A stretch of 64,000 nt of DNA from Deltaproteobacteria bacterium (GTDB lineage Bacteria > Myxococcota_A > Polyangia > Nannocystales > Nannocystaceae). Made by a program: the position numbers and the translations under genes. Below, in pieces: positions 45,957-53,495 of this stretch; position 1 is the first letter of the stretch; the number at the start of each line of letters is the position of its first letter. The notes beneath the pieces were generated by a model that saw only the letters and a list, made by a program, of their open reading frames with translations, had not been told where the DNA came from and made no database searches. Location: the NCBI GenBank assembly GCA_016709225.1, contig JADJEE010000012.1, positions 558,001 through 622,000 of the forward strand, read 5' to 3'.

Positions 45957-46103
45957 CGTGGATTCGTAGCACGGCGGCAGAGCGCCCGGGAGACGGGAGC
46001 TCCGCCTGACGCTCGGACCCACGTTCCCGTTCGTAGCGCCCGTGGATGCGCGCAGGGCCATGGACGCGAACAACGCCCACGGTTCGGGGTTGGTGCCCTG
46101 CGG

Positions 46104-46487
46104 CTACTCCCGCCACGGCTCGGATAGGTGGCCGCTCCAGGGCAGGAAGAGGAATCCCTGCGAAGCATCCTGCAACGCGCCCTGCACCTCCATGAGCGTG
46201 TTGATCTCGTCGAGGGCCGCGTCCAAGTCGTCGATGGCGACCTCGAACCGCGCCCCGCACTCGCGCATGGCTGCCTCGTGCGGGGTGCCCATGCCGATCT
46301 TCGCGGCCTCGACGGCAACGTGCGGCTCGGCCGACAGCACGATGCGGAACTGCGGGCTGCCGGGCCGGCCGGCGGTCAGTTCGTCGCCGCGACGGGTGAC
46401 GGTCAGCCCATAGCCGGCGAGCGACTTGGCGGCGGCATCGAGGTCGCACGCAAGCGCGGGGAAGAACACCATGCAGCGGTGTGCCAT
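46104..46487 (-). CDS. Hypothetical protein, immunity-like composition
   Basis: A 127-aa acidic soluble protein from ATG 46487. It begins with MAHRCMVFFPALACDLDAAA and shows two helical segments around GARFEVAIDDLDAALDEINT. It ends with QDASQGFLFLPWSGHLSEPW. That ending recalls small immunity proteins that finish in 'L...T.G..Y..W.G....PW', but no family could be confirmed. It is a stand-alone gene, with no toxin next to it. Its codon usage and composition look genuine. Confidence 0.5.
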   Translation of the reverse strand: MAHRCMVFFPALACDLDAAAKSLAGYGLTVTRRGDELTAGRPGSPQFRIVLSAEPHVAVEAAKIGMGTPHEAAMRECGARFEVAIDDLDAALDEINTLMEVQGALQDASQGFLFLPWSGHLSEPWRE

Positions 46488-46612
46488 CGATTCGCCTTCT
46501 CTTTCGCCGCCCAAAGGTATCGCCGTTGCGCTACGGGTGGACGACTCGTCGTCGGCGCGGCCACGCCCACCAAGGGCTCGCTCGGGAGCGCGTCACGCCG
46601 AGCGCCGCGCCC

Positions 46613-47131
46613 TCACGGGGCGCCGTGCAGGGCGGCCCGCAGGCGCTCGACCATCTCGGGCGAGAGGTCGGTCTGCACCAAGGTCGCGCCCGCGAAGCGG
46701 CGCAGCTCGGTGGCGAGGGCGTCGTCGTCGATGTGACTCACGAGCAGCGCGAGTGCGGTCGTGCTGGGCTCGAGGGCCTTGCCGATCGCCTCGACGGTGC
46801 CATCGGGCACGCCGATGTCGGTGAACTTCGCCACCAACGCGCCGACGCCCGCCGAGACCGCACCGCCGGCGATGAACCCCACGGGCCCCGCGACGATCGT
46901 GCCGATGAGTGCGCCCCACAGCGAGCCGCTCACCGCCGCGTCCCCGGGGCTGATGTCGAGCGTCTCGGTGACCTTCACCTTGCCGTCGGCACGCTTCTGG
47001 ATGAACACCGCGTCCTGCACGAGCAGCTGCCCCTGGGCAGTCATGCGCTGCACGGCGAGGAACGCCTCCTGGGCGCGGATGGAGGAGTCGAAGGCGAGCA
47101 CGAGGAGCTTGCGGGGATCAGCGTTGGTCAT
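46613..47131 (-). CDS. DUF1269 family protein
   Basis: A 172-aa protein, ATG 47131. It has the DUF1269 layout: an N-terminal ferredoxin-like part (KLLVLAFDSSIRAQEAFLAV) and VTETLDISPGDAAVSGSLWG. A glycine-rich membrane-like hairpin follows (LIGTIVAGPVGFIAGGAVSA), and the C-terminal part (TALALLVSHIDDDALATEL) repeats the fold. DUF1269 proteins are stress-associated and of unknown mechanism; the Gly-rich part might insert in membranes. It is the last gene with normal context before the integron region. Confidence 0.85.
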   Translation of the reverse strand: MTNADPRKLLVLAFDSSIRAQEAFLAVQRMTAQGQLLVQDAVFIQKRADGKVKVTETLDISPGDAAVSGSLWGALIGTIVAGPVGFIAGGAVSAGVGALVAKFTDIGVPDGTVEAIGKALEPSTTALALLVSHIDDDALATELRRFAGATLVQTDLSPEMVERLRAALHGAP

Positions 47132-47244
47132 GGCGTGGCGAGTTTGGGCCACACGACGGCGCTCGCAAGGGGGTGGCGACTGGCGGATTGCGGGGTCGGG
47201 GTCGGGATGACGCACGACGTGGGGGTTGGGGCTGCGAGGGAAGC

Positions 47245-47733
47245 TCAGGGAGCGCCGAGCGCCGGGCGCCATCGTGGGTTGCGGCCGCGCACGCGCTCGA
47301 CGATCTGCGCGGTCGCGAGATCGTAGACCACGATGTCGCCGTCGCGCTGGCCCGGCACGGGTTCGGTCCACAGTGCTCGCGTGCCGTCGGGGGAGAGTTC
47401 GGCCCAGGCCGCGAGGCCGGTGAGTGTCGAGAGGATCGCGCCGGTGTCGGCGTCGACGACGAGGTCCTGCGGCGCGGCGTCTGGACACTGGTGCCGGACG
47501 AGCAGCGTGTGGCTCTGCGCAATCCAGCGCGGATCCAGATCGTCGCACGGTCCGTCGAGCAGTGGCGTGGACTCGGCGTCGGGGGACGCGGCGACGTGGA
47601 GGTCGAGTGAACCGGCACGTGGTGTTGCGAATGCGATGCGGCGGTCGTCCGGCGACCAGGCGGGCGGATGGGTGCCGCGCACCGCACCGAGCTCCCCGAC
47701 GGCGGGCCGCTGGCGCTCACGATCCGTCGCCAA
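47245..47733 (-). pseudogene. TolB-like (PD40) beta-propeller fragment, N-terminus missing
   Basis: The reading frame, 162 codons from a TTG at 47733, contains two or three PD40/TolB-type blades: THPPAWSPDDRRIAFATPRA, LDLHVAASPD and AWAELSPDGTRALWTEPVPG. It ends normally at PALGAP. A propeller domain needs six or seven blades and usually a signal peptide, so most of the gene is missing. The frame runs to the right directly into the last attC-like site (47757-47834). This suggests that cassette insertion or loss removed the 5' part. A cassette that carried only this fragment is less likely, since no attC was found at its 3' end. Confidence 0.55.
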
Positions 47734-47756
47734 CCCGGACTGGGCCTCCGCTTGCT

Positions 47757-47834
47757 GCCGAACGAATAGGCGTTCAGCTGCGAGTTCCCGTGGCGAAGCC
47801 GCGGGAACTCGTCAGGTGCAACGGCTTGTTGGGC
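47757..47834 (-). other. attC-like site 1
   Basis: Read on the minus strand it starts with R'' GCCCAAC, then AAGCCGTTGCACCTGACG, a 9-bp stem GAGTTCCCG/CGGGAACTC around a GGCTTCGCC loop, then GCAGCTGAACGCC, TATTC and R' GTTCGGC. CGTT/AACG and CTG/CAG pair as the L'' and L' boxes. The R' box has one mismatch from GTTRRRY. At 78 bp it has normal attC size. It follows the poly-Asp-tailed ATPase gene. Confidence 0.75.
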
Positions 47835-47881
47835 GGCAAGCTGAAGTAGCGGGGCTACCAATGGGTACTGGGGTCAAGGCG

Positions 47882-49429
47882 TCAATCGTCGTCGTCATCG
47901 TCGTCGTCATCCACGTCTGCCTTCGCGTCGCGATGCTTTCTGTCGCGCATCTGCAATGCCGACCGAAAGATTGGCGAGACAGAGATCTTTCGAGCAATCA
48001 TGAACTCCCCCGGTTGCCTCTCGATCCCTGAATGAATGACACGCGTTCCGCGCAGCGACCCGCCGATTTTCGAGAAACACATGAACCCGATCTGATACAG
48101 CCAGCGTTTCACGTCGGCAACATCGACTGGGAGCCAGTTCAGCCCCAAGGTCGCATCGGTGACGAGATCCTCAAGAAAGACATCGAGTTCCTCCGTTGCA
48201 AATGTATGAGGCCTAAGACGAAAGCGCTCGAAGATGATCTTTGCGTCTGGGAACTCCACAGAGAGTTCGGCAACGAGATCATCGAGCTTCTGCTCACTGA
48301 AGCGACGCTCGACGGCACGGACACGCTCCTTGGCAATGGGTGCGTGCGTGTCGCCCGATGACAACGCCTGCTCGATGGCAAGATTCGCAAACAAAACGAG
48401 GTCACGGGGTCGCGCCAAAGTTCGCTCAATCAGCCAGGCCGCCATAGGAATCTTGACTCGCTTAAAGGGTATCGAGGGCTCGAATACCAGCTCCCAGAGA
48501 TCCTTCGGCGGCAGAGCGTCAAAGCCAGCATAGTTCGCTGCCCGCAGTGAATGAGCGATTCTCTTCGCTAGTAGCGAGAGCAGCGAGTCTTCGTTCCATT
48601 GAATCCACTCTGTCTCCATCCGAAAGTGGTCGCTATGCTGAAAACCCTCGGTGGCGACGCGCAAGATGTCGTCTCTAATCAAGACAACGGGATTAAGATC
48701 CAGATTGAGGGCTCTCAGATCTCTGGAGGCAAGCAGAAGGCCCTGCACCAGCGCGACATTTCCCCGGCTAGCCTCCCAGCGCTCATCTAGCTTGTCGAAG
48801 AAGAGATAGACGGTTTCACCGCGCCTGTTTAGCTCTCTGGCCGACGACGTGATGAGGCGTAGGAGCGTGCGCTCGTCGAAGACAAGAGCGTGGGCTGCGA
48901 TCGCCGGAACCTCGCGCTCCACCGCGATGTCGCCTACAGATATCGACTTCGCATGTACGAACCAGCTGATCACGTAGTTTGCAACGGTCGAGATCGCGTC
49001 CCCATTGCGATAAGAGAGGTGCTCTTTTGCAAATTTGTGCACAAGCTGCGCATCCTCGGTAAGCGCAAATTTCCTCGCGATAACACGCTCTGCGAGCGCG
49101 AGCATCGCTGAGAAGAGCCAGGCGTGCTTGAAAGAAGCGTCGAGGTCTGCGAGATCCTGACCGAGTCTGTCTATGCTCTGTTTGATCTTCAGCAAAGTGG
49201 CCTGTGATGCCTCGAGCGTAATGACCGCCTGCGTCGGGGTCGCGTCAGCCACGAAGAAGTTCATCAGGGCAGTCTTGCCTGACCCTTTTCTTCCGGCGAT
49301 AATGCTTTTTTTTCCTGCCAGGATACGATTGTAGGTTTCGGTGGCGAGAAAGTAGCGTGCGAGATCACGATCGAATTCGGCGGTATCCTTGCCGAAGTTG
49401 ACGTCTCTGAGGCTGATGGGCGCGGTCAT
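47882..49429 (-). CDS. P-loop ATPase (Sll1717-like) in cassette, poly-Asp C-terminus
   Basis: A 515-aa ATPase from ATG 49429. Motifs are RDVNFGKDTAEFDRD; Walker A GRKGSGKT at 46-53; Walker B-like LFFDKLDE at 209-216; VVLIRDDI near 250; and a conserved RPRDLVLFANLA at 340-351. The C-terminal third has a winged-helix-like region ending VSPIFRSALQM. This layout matches the P-loop ATPase Sll1717 group, whose members are often found in defence islands. The last nine residues are all Asp, encoded by two copies of a GATGACGACGAC-like unit. It is a single-gene cassette between attC-1 and attC-2. The larger cassette's ATPase (51969-53495) has the same motif order. Confidence 0.8.
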   Translation of the reverse strand: MTAPISLRDVNFGKDTAEFDRDLARYFLATETYNRILAGKKSIIAGRKGSGKTALMNFFVADATPTQAVITLEASQATLLKIKQSIDRLGQDLADLDASFKHAWLFSAMLALAERVIARKFALTEDAQLVHKFAKEHLSYRNGDAISTVANYVISWFVHAKSISVGDIAVEREVPAIAAHALVFDERTLLRLITSSARELNRRGETVYLFFDKLDERWEASRGNVALVQGLLLASRDLRALNLDLNPVVLIRDDILRVATEGFQHSDHFRMETEWIQWNEDSLLSLLAKRIAHSLRAANYAGFDALPPKDLWELVFEPSIPFKRVKIPMAAWLIERTLARPRDLVLFANLAIEQALSSGDTHAPIAKERVRAVERRFSEQKLDDLVAELSVEFPDAKIIFERFRLRPHTFATEELDVFLEDLVTDATLGLNWLPVDVADVKRWLYQIGFMCFSKIGGSLRGTRVIHSGIERQPGEFMIARKISVSPIFRSALQMRDRKHRDAKADVDDDDDDDDD

Positions 49430-49444
49430 GTCGAAGCTTCGCGC

Positions 49445-49473
49445 GAGTATCGCACCACATCGGCGTCTTGTCC
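49445..49473 (-). promoter_or_regulatory. Candidate promoter for the cassette ATPase
   Basis: On the minus strand TGGACA (49473-49468) and GATACT (49450-49445) are separated by exactly 17 bp. They resemble -35 and -10 boxes with one and two mismatches. The ATG at 49429 is only 16 bp beyond the -10 box, which implies a nearly leaderless transcript. This is based on sequence alone. Confidence 0.4.
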
Positions 49474-49668
49474 ACGGTCTCAGGCGCCTGCTCGCTGTGG
49501 TCGCGAAGGTCGCGAAGAGTCCCAGAACCACTGGCTTCGGGGCAGGAGCTGGTCAGGAGCATGGGTCGACGGAGTCGTCCTGAGAATTCCGGCGACAGCG
49601 AGGAGCCATGCACGCAACGCAACCGTCCCGGGCCCCGCCCGTTGCCGCCCGGCCCTCCGCCTTTGCCC

Positions 49669-49760
49669 GCCCAACGAATAGGCGTTCAGCTGCGGCCCGC
49701 GTGAGCGTAGCGCACGTGACTGGTGTGACCGAAGCCCAGTCCGCCAGGTACGCGTTCTCC
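49669..49760 (-). other. attC-like site 2, degenerate at one end
   Basis: On the minus strand it ends with GCAGCTGAACGCCTATTC and R' GTTGGGC, identical to site 1 apart from the R' base. The other end is weaker: GAGAAC followed by GCGTACCTG, which pairs with CAGCTGAACGC through GCGT/ACGC and CTG/CAG. The stop codon of the 49-codon basic ORF lies inside the L' part. Confidence 0.6.
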
Positions 49761-49835
49761 GGCATTGCCTACTGTCTTCTTCTTGCCGGGTCTGCCGCCA
49801 CCTGCAAGAGTCTTCTTCGTCCGCCTCTTGCTCAC
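49686..49835 (-). CDS. Small basic protein ending inside an attC site
   Basis: A 49-aa ORF that begins GTG at 49835 with GGAGA four bases upstream. It is very basic at the N-terminus (SKRRTKKTLAGGGRPGKKK), followed by GGLGFGHTSHVRYAHAGRS and a TGA that lies inside attC-2. Genes whose last codons extend into the attC are typical for integron cassettes. The Lys/Arg-rich start suggests nucleic-acid binding, but no family is known. The 5' boundary of this cassette is unclear, as no good attC was found between this ORF and the HEPN gene upstream. Confidence 0.45.
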   Translation of the reverse strand: MSKRRTKKTLAGGGRPGKKKTVGNAGERVPGGLGFGHTSHVRYAHAGRS

Positions 49836-50069
49836 TGCGTCTCCTTGTGTTGGCTCGCCAACGCTCCCCCAAATCCGTGAAGTCGACGGAGGATCTGGGG
49901 TCCCATTCTTGGGACGGCTCCTCCAGTGGACCAAGGTAGCCCGCAAGCTCGGAGTGCGCAATCGGAACGTGGCGACCTTGCGAAGAAGGCTCGTCAGCGC
50001 CGGGCGGAACCCGCCCGAGACGTCCGGAACACAACCCTCCGAACACCAGACGTCCGTTTGAACGAGTGA
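49836..50069. other. Cassette intergenic region with two hairpins
   Basis: This 234-bp stretch has no ORF of interest. It contains a hairpin GTCCCA-AGAA-TGGGAC inside a longer imperfect stem with GGAGGA/TCCTCC (49888-49924). A second stem, CGGGCGG/CCGCCCG, lies around 50001-50017. A short piece CGTTCAAACGGACG directly after the HEPN stop resembles an L'' box. These may be remnants of one more attC, but no complete site can be drawn. Confidence 0.35.
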
Positions 50070-50594
50070 TTAGACGCCACCGTTGGGGTAACGGTGAATG
50101 AGTTGCAGGTACGCCCGATTCAAGAGCAAGGACAACTCGGCCATGACCTGCATCTCGGCGGTGAACGACTCGGCTGTGAGGAACTCGTGATCGAACAGTA
50201 CGTCGCCCGTCTCCTCATCGACCTGAAGTTTCGGATTTGAGCGCAGCATTCCCTGAACCTCCCCGCCTGCTTTCAGCTCGATAAACGCTGAGTGAAGTAT
50301 GCGATTGCGGTCTCGTCGCACCTGGTGCAGCTGTTTCACAGCAGATGCAAATGAATCCCTGAAGTCTGCCTCCAACCCGGTGGGCAGCTTGCACTTTGGC
50401 AGCGCCTGAATGAAGAGTTCATGGACGCGGTCCACAAGCTTCTCGTTTGTGAGGTTTCGCAGGTCTGTCGGCGGCCACTTCGATCGGTCCGGGTCCAGAA
50501 TGAACCAGCCGATCTCACGGAGCTTGTTCTCAAGCCACTGGAACGCAACTGCAAACTCGCCTATGCGCTGATATATGAGCTCTTCGTTGTGCAT
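50070..50594 (-). CDS. HEPN-like putative RNase in cassette
   Basis: A 174-aa all-helical soluble protein from ATG 50594 with AGGAA upstream. The frame extends further upstream through the attC-3 site, but that part is Arg/Pro-rich and is not accepted. The signature RNRILHSAF at 96-104 is a HEPN-type RN....H active-site motif. It is preceded by helices such as FAVAFQWLENKLREIGW. The C-terminal half has the beta-rich segment seen in many single HEPN proteins (GEVQGMLRSNPKLQVDEETG). HEPN proteins are RNases of toxin-antitoxin and abortive infection systems. It starts 17 bp from the R' box of attC-3, so it is clearly the first gene of its own cassette. Confidence 0.65.
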   Translation of the reverse strand: MHNEELIYQRIGEFAVAFQWLENKLREIGWFILDPDRSKWPPTDLRNLTNEKLVDRVHELFIQALPKCKLPTGLEADFRDSFASAVKQLHQVRRDRNRILHSAFIELKAGGEVQGMLRSNPKLQVDEETGDVLFDHEFLTAESFTAEMQVMAELSLLLNRAYLQLIHRYPNGGV

Positions 50595-50610
50595 CGAGTA
50601 TTCCTGTGCC

Positions 50611-50698
50611 GCCCAACCTATCGGGCGTTCAGCGGCGGGAGCGCGGGAGCAGCGGGCGAAAGCCCGATGAGCCCGTCCGTTGCAACGCGCTGTGGACG
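50611..50698 (-). other. attC-like site 3
   Basis: On the minus strand it reads from GCGCGTTGCAACGG through an inner stem GGGC...GCCC to CCGCTGAACGCCC, GATAG and R' GTTGGGC. GCGTT/AACGC and the following CAACGG/CCGCTG bases can pair. The R'' box (CGTCCAC) has drifted. It shares the TGCAACG core with site 1. It lies between the coupled HEPN gene and the next cassette. Confidence 0.65.
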
Positions 50699-50755
50699 GC
50701 GGCGGGTACAGGCCGGCCAGCGCAAACTCTTGGATCAATTCTCGTCTGAGCACCT

Positions 50756-51352
50756 TCATGGCACCTGTCGCAGCCAGTCCTCGAGGTGCTGCTCGATACG
50801 CTCAATCTCGGGATCCGGGAGAAGGTTCGCGTGTGCGATTACGTTTCGGGAACGCTCAAGTTCGTCCAATCGTTGCTTGACCCGATGCTGATTCGGAAAC
50901 AGATCGTCAAACTCGGGCCATTCCTTAACGATAATCGCTGCGAGATCTCCGAAGAGCGTGAGATCGATGTCGCGCTCGTTCACTGCCTGATGCCATTTGT
51001 TCCTCTCTGTGTCGGCCCGCTTCTGGTCTACGCGTCTTCGCACGTTTTCGGGGACGCTCGTCTCCCACCACTCCGGCCCCTTGCGTTCCTCCAATCTCTG
51101 GGAGACCAGCTCCCTCACCAGGTTCTCGAAGCAATAAAAAATGCAGTAGACGTAGGCCATCTTCTCAGCGCGCCCTTGCGTCTCCCACCCAAAGAACTCT
51201 TGGTAGCGCCCAAGCAATGACGGGGCCGCCGTGGGCTCGTGCGCACGAGGCAATGCGTCAGCCTCCTCGCGACGAGCAATTTCCGAATCCAGCATGAGCC
51301 CCTTGAAGGCCCTCGCATGAAGGAACTCGGATATCAAGCGCCTCGACGTCAA
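50756..51352 (-). CDS. Swt1-type HEPN domain protein
   Basis: A 198-aa protein starting at TTG 51352, overlapping the TGA of the DUF5343 gene (TTGA) with GGGAG upstream, so coupled to it. The C-terminal half is a Swt1-like HEPN domain: VYCIFYCFENLVRELVSQRL, NKWHQAVNERDIDLTLFGDL, then KQRLDELERSRNVIAHANLL, with the RNxxAH RNase motif at 169-174, and DPEIERIEQHLEDWLRQV. Swt1 HEPN domains are RNA-binding or RNase modules, frequent in prokaryotic defence and toxin systems. It is the third gene of the ATPase-DUF5343-HEPN cassette and the natural effector candidate. attC-3 follows it. Confidence 0.75.
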   Translation of the reverse strand: MTSRRLISEFLHARAFKGLMLDSEIARREEADALPRAHEPTAAPSLLGRYQEFFGWETQGRAEKMAYVYCIFYCFENLVRELVSQRLEERKGPEWWETSVPENVRRRVDQKRADTERNKWHQAVNERDIDLTLFGDLAAIIVKEWPEFDDLFPNQHRVKQRLDELERSRNVIAHANLLPDPEIERIEQHLEDWLRQVP

Positions 51353-51951
51353 AGGAGATGCTCCCGGATGCTCTTGAAGATGGCATCGTAAACGGCGATG
51401 TCTCTGCTCGCCGGAAGATTGATGTAGATCGTATGCGCGAAGGCAATCGAAGTGGGCTTGGGAGTCAGCTCTTCCAACGCAGGGGATTCGACCACTTTGT
51501 CCTGGGCAGGCGGCACCTCGGAAGCCGCCCGCTTCTTGAAATCTGCAGTTCCAACGAGCGCCTTAAAAGTCGAAGCCATCTTTGCCACGACCGATTGCTC
51601 TTTGCCGGTGCGCGCTCGGAGCTTTCCTTTGATCTCCTCGGCGCTGAGGTCCTGAGCGTTCTCGTCGGCAAGGAATAGCCCTTTGTAAGCTTGACGAGTT
51701 TGCCGTGCGAGCACCGCTGAGGCTGCTTTCTTATCGCGGCACTCCCGATACGCCTGCGTAGGCACCGAGCTTGCGTCTAGAAAGCCGAGCCCCTTCAGAA
51801 CGTTGGTAAAGGAACGATCGTTTGTGCTCTTGAACCCGAGTGTCTTCAGGAACTCGTGAGTGAAGCGCGGAGGAACTTGGGCCTTCTGAATGCCCTCGAA
51901 CATCTGACCGAGGTTCTTCACCGAGTACATATACGCGTTCGTCACATCCAT
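51349..51951 (-). CDS. DUF5343 domain protein
   Basis: A 200-aa soluble protein from ATG 51951. Residues 1-130 follow the DUF5343 pattern: AYMYSVKNLGQMFEGIQKAQ, VPPRFTHEFLKTLGFKSTND, RSFTNVLKGLGFLD and SVPTQAYRECRD. The domain resembles tandem winged helices. The C-terminal 70 residues contain a Pro/Glu linker and FAHTIYINLPASRDIAVYDA with IFKSIREHLL, an end that also occurs in other DUF5343 proteins. It lies 17 bp after the ATPase gene and overlaps the HEPN gene by four bases. Its role in the unit is unknown; a DNA- or RNA-binding adaptor between ATPase and HEPN protein is plausible. Confidence 0.75.
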   Translation of the reverse strand: MDVTNAYMYSVKNLGQMFEGIQKAQVPPRFTHEFLKTLGFKSTNDRSFTNVLKGLGFLDASSVPTQAYRECRDKKAASAVLARQTRQAYKGLFLADENAQDLSAEEIKGKLRARTGKEQSVVAKMASTFKALVGTADFKKRAASEVPPAQDKVVESPALEELTPKPTSIAFAHTIYINLPASRDIAVYDAIFKSIREHLL

Positions 51952-51968
51952 GGCTCTTCTCGCGTTGT

Positions 51969-53495
51969 TCAGGTCTTCGATGGCCTTCGCTGTCGCCGCA
52001 GCTCCTCGGGGCTGAGGCCCATGTCTGCCGCAGAAGCAGTCTGCTCATCGATCAGGAACTGACGGAAAACGGGGTGAATCTCCCAAGCGACTGGTTGAAT
52101 GTCGTTCCACCGCGACGCTGACGCAAGTTCCGGATCATCTGCATAGTTGATGTGACGGAACCCGCGCGGCATCCTGTCGTCACTCACCACCGCATTGATG
52201 AAACCCGTTTCATGGAGGAAGCGCCAGAGCTTGAACACGTGCGAACGCTGGCCGGGCTGGATTACTGCTCCACGAAGAGATACGCTGAATTGAGAAGGAA
52301 GCTTTTGGAGGTGGTCAAAGACGTGCTGCGACGACTCGACGAACGCGAGGCTCTGAAAGGAGCGGATGAGGTCCTGGAGGACAGGACAATCAAACGCGAA
52401 TTCTTCCGACAAGAGATCGACGCGTTTTCTGGAGTACCCGGAGATTTCGGCTTCCACGTCGACAGAGGTGATCCGAGGACTCCGTCGCGAAATCGCGCGC
52501 GCCGCAAGCTGCCGCACAAGCTGCAGTGCGTCGCGTGGTCGCCCACGAGAGTTCTTTGCCAGGAAGTCCATCCACTTGCGAGTTTCATGGCTGCCTGGAA
52601 GGCGGACGTCTGCGCCTTCGAAGAACTGGGTGAGGTCGCCCGGCGGATCGGCCGCGCGAAGACGACCGAGCACAATTCGCTCAACATCCGCTTGCTCTGG
52701 CGAAAGGCGATGGATTAGAGGCAGGAAATGATCGACCTGATCTCTGCCCCCGATTCCATCCCATTCGAGTCGCATCCAGACCTCCGACCTCAGCGCTACG
52801 ATGGCGCGGATAGCTCGGTTCTCAGAGGCGAGTTTGCGAATCGCCAAAAGAAGCCCCCAAATGCGCGTTGTGTAATCGCTCGTGTCGGCGCGGCCGATCT
52901 GGTCTACGTCGTCGACCAACACAAAGACAAACCGTCCGGTCTCTTTGGAAAGCACATCTCTGAGGGCGGTGACGAGCCCGTGCTCGGTCACTGCTGCGTC
53001 TTGGATCCAGGCGCCAAAATCAATATCGGCGAGGAGAGCGCCGACGGGTATCAGCATCTTGCACGCCTTCTCGATCAAGTCATCGCCGCGCTCGCCTCTC
53101 TGCTTGGCGGCTAGCAGCAGAGATCGTTCAGCGTCAGTCTTTGCGAACGTTGTGTACTTTCCAACCGCGCTCGCTGTAGCGAGCACCAGCTCTGCGTATG
53201 CCCGGCGCTTTGCATCGCCGACACTCTTGAACTCATCATTCGGCAACGGCAAGTCGTCCGGTCGAAGCAACACCGATGGAATGCCCCGTTCGGCAAGGCG
53301 CAAGTGGAGGTACTCAAGGATCGCGGTCTTCCCCGTGCCTTTTCTGCCCACGAGAAGCCGGGGATTCCCCTGCGGAATCGACAGGATTTCTCGCAGCTCT
53401 GCCGGAAGCACAAACACCTCGGAGAGGAAGCCGAGCTCTCCTTCGGTGGTTCCTGAGGGGATCAGCCTGAGGAGCTTGGCTAGTGAGTCGGGCAT
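51969..53495 (-). CDS. P-loop ATPase of the ATPase-DUF5343-HEPN cassette
   Basis: A 508-aa ATPase from ATG 53495. Walker A is GRKGTGKT (50-57), Walker B is FVFVLVDDVDQI (189-200) and a sensor-like arginine lies in AIVALRSEVW near 236. GRPRDALQLVRQLA at 318-331 matches the RPRD motif of the other cassette ATPase. The C-terminus has a winged-helix-like region with LWRFLHETGFI and WEIHPVFRQFLI. These features suggest a STAND/AAA-like signalling ATPase of the kind used in antiviral and abortive-infection systems. It is the first gene of a three-gene coupled unit, which lies nearest to intI in the array. The base composition is clearly lower in GC than that of the flanks. Confidence 0.8.
   Translation of the reverse strand: MPDSLAKLLRLIPSGTTEGELGFLSEVFVLPAELREILSIPQGNPRLLVGRKGTGKTAILEYLHLRLAERGIPSVLLRPDDLPLPNDEFKSVGDAKRRAYAELVLATASAVGKYTTFAKTDAERSLLLAAKQRGERGDDLIEKACKMLIPVGALLADIDFGAWIQDAAVTEHGLVTALRDVLSKETGRFVFVLVDDVDQIGRADTSDYTTRIWGLLLAIRKLASENRAIRAIVALRSEVWMRLEWDGIGGRDQVDHFLPLIHRLSPEQADVERIVLGRLRAADPPGDLTQFFEGADVRLPGSHETRKWMDFLAKNSRGRPRDALQLVRQLAARAISRRSPRITSVDVEAEISGYSRKRVDLLSEEFAFDCPVLQDLIRSFQSLAFVESSQHVFDHLQKLPSQFSVSLRGAVIQPGQRSHVFKLWRFLHETGFINAVVSDDRMPRGFRHINYADDPELASASRWNDIQPVAWEIHPVFRQFLIDEQTASAADMGLSPEELRRQRRPSKT

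Noticed and set aside
47245..47733. Beta-propeller ORF as a complete cassette gene
   Set aside because: No attC lies at its 3' side, its base composition is like the chromosome, and the domain is incomplete at the N-terminus.
49835..50069. Possible fourth attC between the HEPN gene and the 49-codon ORF
   Set aside because: Several hairpins and one CGTTCAAACGGACG piece are present, but no pair of R boxes in correct spacing was found.
50595..50759. Upstream extension of the second HEPN gene to an ATG overlapping the previous stop
   Set aside because: The extension reads through the attC-3 site and is Arg/Pro/Ala-rich. The ATG at 50594, right after the attC and with a ribosome-binding site, is a better start.
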